Assembly: GCA_020850695.1 (NCBI GenBank)
Contig: JADZEF010000229.1
Coordinates: 1 to 39,733, forward strand
Direction: 5' to 3'
Source of the DNA: Planctomycetaceae bacterium
GTDB lineage: Bacteria; Planctomycetota; Planctomycetia; Planctomycetales; Planctomycetaceae
Length of the DNA: 39,733 nucleotides
The notes under the pieces: generated by a model
The model's database searches: none
What the model saw: the letters and a program-made list of their open reading frames with translations, nothing else
What the model was told of the DNA's origin: nothing
Shown here: piece after piece, positions 35,418 through 39,733 of the stretch
How positions within the stretch are numbered: position 1 is the stretch's first letter
Layout: the number at the start of each line of letters is the position of its first letter
Position numbers and translations under genes: made by a program

Positions 35418-35633
35418 CTACCTCGCCGGCATCCCCTTCAGCGTTTCGGTCAAGGCCTTCGCACAGTTTTCCTCGAATGGCCTGCAGTACCGAAGGGAGG
35501 AAGCGCGACCAGGGGAGCGGTCCGCGCGAATCTGTGTGTTGCAACGCTCACACGGTCCGTCCCTGCTGGCATTTGGCCCGAAGAACTCATCCCGAGACTC
35601 GACGCTTGCACCGGCTCCGTCCCGTGCTACCAT
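35418..35633 (-). CDS. Possible small Cys-containing protein
   Basis: A 71-codon frame in the 335-base gap between the glycosyltransferase and kinase genes, on the other strand. The product has CERCNTQI and later YCRPFEENC, a Cys-x2-Cys plus Cys-x7-Cys spacing that would suit a small zinc ribbon, and a plausible C-terminus (KALTETLKGMPAR). ATG 35633 has no good ribosome site, and no family is recognised. It could be a gene, a fragment or a chance frame. If it is not real, the gap holds nothing but the kinase promoter. Confidence 0.3.
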   Translation of the reverse strand: MVARDGAGASVESRDEFFGPNASRDGPCERCNTQIRADRSPGRASSLRYCRPFEENCAKALTETLKGMPAR

Positions 35634-35743
35634 CGTTTTCGGGCCACTTCTCGCGTTCCGGCAGACACGCCGGTCTTCGTCTCGGTGCGTGCCGACCGCC
35701 GTCAGGGATGCTTGCGGTTGCGAAATAAGGTTTCAGCCCGCGG

Positions 35744-37249
35744 ATGTCCTGGAAATCGGTCGACCACCTCAGAGACACCCTGGCGCGGATGCGGTTGCTG
35801 GATGCCGCCTCGCTGGACGAGTGCATGATTCAGCTTCCCGCGAGCAAGCACTCGCCGGAGGGGTTGCTGGAGGCGCTGGAACGCCGCGGGCTGCTGACGT
35901 CGTACCAGCTCTCGCTCCTCAAGAAAGGGGAGACGAACGGACTGGTATTGGGGGAGTTCAAGCTTCTCTACCGCAACGCGTCCGGGAGCTTCGCCCGCGT
36001 GTATCGCGGTTGCTCAGTCGAAGACGGCCGGATGATTGGTTTGAAGGTGTTGCGGGGCCGATGGGCGAAGGACGTGGCGAGTGTGGCCCAGTTCCGCCGC
36101 GAGGCCGAGCTGTGCAAGAAGCTCCGGCACAAGAATATCGTGCCGATTTACGACGTCGGAAGTCAGGGGGAGTATCACTGGTTGACGATGGAGTTTGTCG
36201 AAGGGGGGAACCTCAAGGACATTCTCGCGATCCGGAGGAAGTTTTCGCCGGTCGATGCGACACGGTGCGTGCTCGATCTGGCGGAAGGACTCGAATATGC
36301 ACTGCGGCTGGGGATCACGCACCGCGACCTCAAGGCGACCAATGTGCTCATGACGAGCACCGGCGTCGCCAAGCTGGTCGATTTCGGTCTTGCTGGGCTC
36401 GAAGAGGGGGAAGCAGGTTCCGGCACCGGGGCGGGGGATGGTCAGCAGCGGGCGCTGGAGTACGCCACGCTGGAGAAGAGCACGGGCGCGCCGCCGAATG
36501 ACCCGCGGAGCGATCTCTATTTTCTCGGCGGCATTTACTACGAATTGCTGACGGGCACTCCGCCTTATCCCCGCACGAATGACCGGCAGGAGCGAAAGCA
36601 GGTTTCCCGCTATCGCAACATCCGGCCGCTCCGCCAGGTCGACCCCACTCTCCCACGGGCCTGCACCGACATCGTCGACCAGCTGATGCAGTTTGCTCCC
36701 GAGCTTCGGTATCAGTCGCCGACGCAACTGGCGGGCGATCTGCGGAACTGTCTTAAGGAGATCGGCGACTCGACCCGGAATGAGACGAGGACTCTCCCCG
36801 GAGCGGCTGCGGGACTTCGAAATGACGGAGAGACGGATCTTCCCCTCGCGGAAACGACCGCCGCACCGAACTGCACGATCCTGATCGTGGAGAGCCGGCC
36901 GAAGCAGCAGGACATGATGCGCGAGTACTTCACGAAGCGCGGGTTCCGCGTGCTGCTGCTGACCGACGGCGACCGCGCCCTCACCCGGTTGGCGGGAGCA
37001 AACCCTCCCGATTGCGTCGTGTTCGTCGGCGACTCGCTGGGAGAAGATGTGGTCCGCTGCTATTCGGAGGCCGTGCAGCGCACGACGACTCGTGACGGCA
37101 TCGGCGTGGTCGCGATCCTGACGGAGAAGCAGAAGCGATTCCGCGACGAGATGCCGGAGACTTCCCGCTCGCAGGTGATGGTCCAGCCGATCACGCTGCG
37201 TGAATTGCGGAAGACGATCTCCGGAACGGTGCCGTCGAAGGTTCCGTGA
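35744..37249 (+). CDS. Ser/Thr protein kinase fused to a C-terminal pseudo-receiver
   Basis: 501 residues. An N-terminal helical region (1-65) with GLLEALERRGLLTSYQLSLL is typical of planctomycete kinases. The kinase domain has a weak glycine loop (YRNASGSFARVYRG), Lys101 in GLKVL, His193-Arg-Asp195-Leu-Lys197 (HRDLKATNVL) and Asp213-Phe-Gly, so catalysis should be possible. A linker (about 345-375) leads to a receiver-like domain starting CTILIVESRPKQQDMMREYF. Its acidic pair is reduced to Glu, the phospho-acceptor strand PDCVVFVGDSLG lacks Asp at the usual place, and the usual Lys is Gln (VMVQPITL). So it is probably a non-phosphorylatable docking domain. No membrane helix is seen, so the protein is cytoplasmic. 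ATG 35744 is used. Confidence 0.9.
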   Translation: MSWKSVDHLRDTLARMRLLDAASLDECMIQLPASKHSPEGLLEALERRGLLTSYQLSLLKKGETNGLVLGEFKLLYRNASGSFARVYRGCSVEDGRMIGLKVLRGRWAKDVASVAQFRREAELCKKLRHKNIVPIYDVGSQGEYHWLTMEFVEGGNLKDILAIRRKFSPVDATRCVLDLAEGLEYALRLGITHRDLKATNVLMTSTGVAKLVDFGLAGLEEGEAGSGTGAGDGQQRALEYATLEKSTGAPPNDPRSDLYFLGGIYYELLTGTPPYPRTNDRQERKQVSRYRNIRPLRQVDPTLPRACTDIVDQLMQFAPELRYQSPTQLAGDLRNCLKEIGDSTRNETRTLPGAAAGLRNDGETDLPLAETTAAPNCTILIVESRPKQQDMMREYFTKRGFRVLLLTDGDRALTRLAGANPPDCVVFVGDSLGEDVVRCYSEAVQRTTTRDGIGVVAILTEKQKRFRDEMPETSRSQVMVQPITLRELRKTISGTVPSKVP

Positions 37250-37264
37250 GCTGACTGGAAAACC

Positions 37265-37921
37265 TCAGTCCGGCTTTCTCGTTCTTCGCTGTGGGATATC
37301 GCGCGGCCGAATTGTCCAGGTTTGAGAGGTGGCATAGTTCGTCACCTGAATGACGGGTTTGCCCTCTCGTTGTTCAAGGCGGAACGTCAGCGGGATAACA
37401 TTGCTCCGAAGTTCGGCACCCTGGTCCAAGGCGGACGAAGCGACAAGTTGGAGGGCATCGTTGATGAGCCGATTGAGCCGAAGCCGCCAGGAATCCCGGT
37501 CGATGATGAGGAGTTCGCGGGTTCGGACCGACTCGTAGAACGGAATCTTCTCGTCGGTCTTGTCGTACTCGCTTGCGACCTCGACGACGAAGTCAGGGCC
37601 GCCATGCCAGAATGCGCGGTACTCGATCGCGGCAGTTCCGACCAGGAACACGCCGAGGTCGGGGACCCGGAAGTTCTGTTTCCAGTCGTCGGCGCGGTCG
37701 GAGACATTTGGCGTCGGTAGCGTCCGACCCAATCCTGCGGCATCAATCGAGGCTCCGAAAACCATTCCCAGATCGAATGAAACGGCCTGGTGTTGGTTAT
37801 CCGCATTCGGTGCCATGACATAGACCCCGTTCCAGACTTCGTCGAACAGATCATGGCCCAATCGGCGTCGCTTGCGGATAAGCGATCTTTCGACCCCGCG
37901 TTCGAGGATCAGCATGGCCAT
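37265..37921 (-). CDS. Uma2-family (DUF820) restriction-endonuclease-like protein
   Basis: 218 residues from ATG 37921, which has CCGGAGACC upstream. The Uma2 fold is a PD-(D/E)xK nuclease-like domain found in many copies in cyanobacteria and planctomycetes. The core is recognisable as VPDLGVFLVG, PDFVVEVASEYDKTDEKIPF and YESVRTRELLIIDRDSWRLR. The function in any organism is not firmly known. The frame runs on to 38137, but the extra segment is not conserved-looking and covers the ATP sulfurylase terminator. It converges with the kinase gene, with 15 bases between the stops. A second Uma2 gene begins at 39594. Confidence 0.85.
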   Translation of the reverse strand: MAMLILERGVERSLIRKRRRLGHDLFDEVWNGVYVMAPNADNQHQAVSFDLGMVFGASIDAAGLGRTLPTPNVSDRADDWKQNFRVPDLGVFLVGTAAIEYRAFWHGGPDFVVEVASEYDKTDEKIPFYESVRTRELLIIDRDSWRLRLNRLINDALQLVASSALDQGAELRSNVIPLTFRLEQREGKPVIQVTNYATSQTWTIRPRDIPQRRTRKPD

Positions 37922-37985
37922 TGATTGGTCTCCGGAATGGACTCGGCAATCCTCGGTCATCGGATGCGATGCCCTGCGCAACAAA

Positions 37986-38016
37986 ACAGCCGCCGGCCAG
38001 TGTGGCCGGCGGCTGT
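37986..38016 (-). terminator. sat: Rho-independent terminator of the ATP sulfurylase gene
   Basis: ACAGCCGCCGGCCA and TGGCCGGCGGCTGT form a perfect 14-bp stem around a 3-nt loop. On the minus strand it is followed by TTTGTT, a good T run. It lies between the sat stop (38134) and the Uma2 start. Confidence 0.85.
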
Positions 38017-38133
38017 CGATGACAGCAGTTGCATTGTCTTGCGGAGCGTGGTCGTGGTCCATCCCTTGGTGGAATGGATGAGTCACATGTCGCACGAGCG
38101 ACGAGTGGGGCCGCTCTTCGACGGATCCAAGAC

Positions 38134-39393
38134 TCACTTGCCCTTCAGCGCCTCGGACAGAATCCGCGAGGTGCTGGGGCGCATGATCCGCGGGTCGACG
38201 AGTTCGCCCTTCACCAGCGTGTTGCGGACGTCCTTGCCGGAGATGAACACGGGCTTCTCGTTCGTGTGCTTCTCCATCAGGTCGACGCGGCCGACCGAGT
38301 CGTAGTAGGCGGCGAAACCGACCTTCACGGGGGTGATCTTGAGGTCCCCCTTCAGCTTGCCGAAGATCTCCTGGGCGTCGAAGTCGCCCCAGATCGCTTC
38401 GCCGTTGTAGTACGGGGCGTCGGCGTGCTTGCGGCCGATGATGATGTGCGAGTAGCCCATGTTCTGACGGTAGATGCCGTGCATCACCGCTTCCTTCGGG
38501 CCGCCGTAGAACATCTTGATGTCGAGGCCGAGAAGCATCACGCGGTCAGGAACACTCTCCTTGCGCGGGCCCCACAGCTCCTGGTCGCTGTCGCCGTCGC
38601 CCAGCGCACGGTCAGTGATCAGCGCCCGGTACGTCCGCATGCGGATCTCGGCGTTGACGTCGTCCCCCTTCACCTCGCCGATGAGCGGGTTGAGGACGGC
38701 GCCGGCGTTCTTGCCCTGCTTCAGGAGGTATTCGAGTCCGTAGACGAGGGCGTATTCGTGCGCCCGGTGGAGCGGGTTGCGGGTCTGGAAGGCGACGGCC
38801 GCGTCCCAGCCCTTTTCCTCGAGGGCCTTCCGGACCTGGCGCGGCGTGAGGACGACGTCGCCGAAGTGCGGGTTCTTGGGCTGCGGGAGGACGCGGAGCG
38901 TGCCGCCGATGAGGTGCGACTTGTCGGCCTCGCCCTTGATGACGATGTCGGCGCCCGGGTGGTCGATGCGGTCGGTGAGGTAGACCGACTGGAGATATTT
39001 CAGCTTCGGCCACGCGTAGACGTCGGTGACGTCGAGGATGGCGGCCGGCTCGTTGTCCGGACCGCACAGGGCGACCTTCTGCCCCGGCTTGATGGTCTTG
39101 GCCAACTCGGCCGTGAGCGGGAACGCGATGGGGATCGTCCAGGCGTAGAGCTTGCCGTTGTGCTCGATGACGCTTTCTTCGAGGACGCGGTGGTAGGTCT
39201 TCGAGTCCATCGGCCCGGTGAGCGGGCTGAGAGTGCCGTCGCCGAAGCGGTAGACGGCCGAGATGTCGGCCGAGGAAACGGGAACCTTGGTGAGCCCCGC
39301 GGCTTCGGCCTTGAACGCCTCGATATCGGCCTGATTAACGGTGCAGCAGACGGGTTCGGAAAGACCACCGTGCGGGGGGATCAGCTGAGCCAT
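38134..39393 (-). CDS. sat: Sulfate adenylyltransferase (ATP sulfurylase)
   Basis: 419 residues. It makes adenosine 5'-phosphosulfate and pyrophosphate from ATP and sulfate, the first step of sulfate assimilation (or the reverse in sulfur oxidisers), in the cytoplasm. The active-site motif is [11 protein letters not shown] at residues 203-213 with His209 and His212. Also visible are [25 protein letters not shown] (normally GRDHAG) and [10 protein letters not shown]. The size matches the homo-oligomeric Sat family, without an APS kinase fusion. The start ATG 39393 has GAGGAA upstream; TTG 39417 is the alternative. No other sulfur gene adjoins it. Uma2 genes lie on both sides. Confidence 0.95.
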   Translation of the reverse strand: MAQLIPPHGGLSEPVCCTVNQADIEAFKAEAAGLTKVPVSSADISAVYRFGDGTLSPLTGPMDSKTYHRVLEESVIEHNGKLYAWTIPIAFPLTAELAKTIKPGQKVALCGPDNEPAAILDVTDVYAWPKLKYLQSVYLTDRIDHPGADIVIKGEADKSHLIGGTLRVLPQPKNPHFGDVVLTPRQVRKALEEKGWDAAVAFQTRNPLHRAHEYALVYGLEYLLKQGKNAGAVLNPLIGEVKGDDVNAEIRMRTYRALITDRALGDGDSDQELWGPRKESVPDRVMLLGLDIKMFYGGPKEAVMHGIYRQNMGYSHIIIGRKHADAPYYNGEAIWGDFDAQEIFGKLKGDLKITPVKVGFAAYYDSVGRVDLMEKHTNEKPVFISGKDVRNTLVKGELVDPRIMRPSTSRILSEALKGK

Positions 39394-39593
39394 GTTCCTC
39401 GATTCCAGTGCCGGCAAAGTATACTGTCGGGTCGCACAGTCGGACCCTCCGCGCGGAGATTAGGGGAACAGGGGGGAAACGTCAAGGAGCGGTTTCCGTG
39501 CGGACAGGCATGCAGCATTTCGCGACAAAAGGTCTGGTGTGCCCGCGGCCTCAATGGCGTGTTATGATGGCGACCAGCAGAGAGGTACAACTC

Positions 39594-39733
39594 ATGGACA
39601 CTTCGGTCACTTTGAACCCCGCCTCGGCGTCGGGCACGAATCCACCGGTTCCCATCCTGGAGCCCGGAGATCGCCTGACGCGCGCCGAATTCGAGCGCCG
39701 GTACGAAGCGATGCCGCATCTCAAGAAAGCGGA
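39594..39733 (+). CDS. Uma2-family protein, 5' part only (runs off the window)
   Basis: Only the first 46 codons are in the window. The start ATG 39594 follows GAGAGG. After a variable Ser/Pro-rich leader the segment LEPGDRLTRAEFERRYEAMP then HLKKAE is the standard N-terminus of planctomycete Uma2 (DUF820) proteins. The 3' end and the nuclease core are beyond the window, so completeness cannot be judged. It diverges from ATP sulfurylase, with 200 bases between the starts. Confidence 0.75.
   Translation, partial: MDTSVTLNPASASGTNPPVPILEPGDRLTRAEFERRYEAMPHLKKA

Noticed and set aside
38029..39567. 512-codon plus-strand frame opposite ATP sulfurylase
   Set aside because: Antisense shadow of sat, and it runs across the sat terminator and promoter.

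Overview
The window is about 39.7 kb of GC-rich, gene-dense bacterial DNA with 34 supported protein genes, one possible extra small gene and one tRNA. Many features point to a planctomycete (Planctomycetota, probably a Planctomycetales member). These include secreted cysteine-rich repeat proteins, a Ser/Thr kinase with the planctomycete-type N-terminal helical region, Uma2-type (DUF820) nucleases, the futalosine route to menaquinone (MqnE and an MqnP-type prenyltransferase), frequent GTG/TTG starts, and many genes with no neighbour of the same pathway. This assignment rests on family recognition; no search was run.

Layout. 1-9.5 kb: a secreted Pro/Ala-rich protein (-), a GyrA/ParC-type topoisomerase subunit (+), a small membrane protein (+), a SERCA-like Ca2+ P-type ATPase (-), then a secreted Cys-rich repeat protein (+). 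9.4-16.8 kb: tatA, mqnE, a receiver-GGDEF diguanylate cyclase and a lone ABC-2 permease (all +), an unknown membrane protein translationally coupled to mqnP (-), and a cardiolipin synthase (+). 17-22.9 kb: a 470-residue Cys-rich protein built from 16-residue repeats (-), a cyanophycin-synthetase-like protein whose ATP-grasp half is reduced, a toxin-antitoxin pair, a flavin-type oxidase and a frameshifted doxX (all +). 22.9-27.3 kb: an ECF sigma factor (-), tRNA-Arg(UCG), a SpoIIE-type phosphatase with a degenerate receiver (-), and two tandem secreted paralogues (+). 27.3-35.4 kb: universal stress protein (-), CPBP protease (+), an ornithine-cyclodeaminase-family gene overlapping a nagA-like gene (-), an M20 amidohydrolase, a Tat-exported polysaccharide deacetylase and a GT-C glycosyltransferase (all +). 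35.4-39.7 kb: a kinase/pseudo-receiver fusion (+), Uma2 (-), ATP sulfurylase (-) and the 5' end of a second Uma2 gene (+).

How the genes fit together. mqnE and mqnP belong to one pathway but lie on opposite strands 3 kb apart. tatA sits in the same window as a deacetylase carrying a twin-arginine signal. The sigma factor, SpoIIE phosphatase, diguanylate cyclase and kinase form a loose signalling set. The envelope theme is strong: Cys-rich and Pro/Ala-rich exported proteins, cardiolipin synthase, deacetylase, GT-C enzyme and NagA-like enzyme.

Non-coding structure. At least four kinds of inverted-repeat element lie between genes. They are a 13-8-13 hairpin family (three copies plus a remnant), a GTGGGTAGCCAGA hairpin family (two copies), a 178-bp MITE-like element with 34-bp terminal inverted repeats, and a 24-bp inverted repeat around a short loop. 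The strongest candidates for undescribed biology are the CphA-like protein with only the Mur-ligase half apparently intact, the tandem QLWQFLC secreted family, and these repeat elements.
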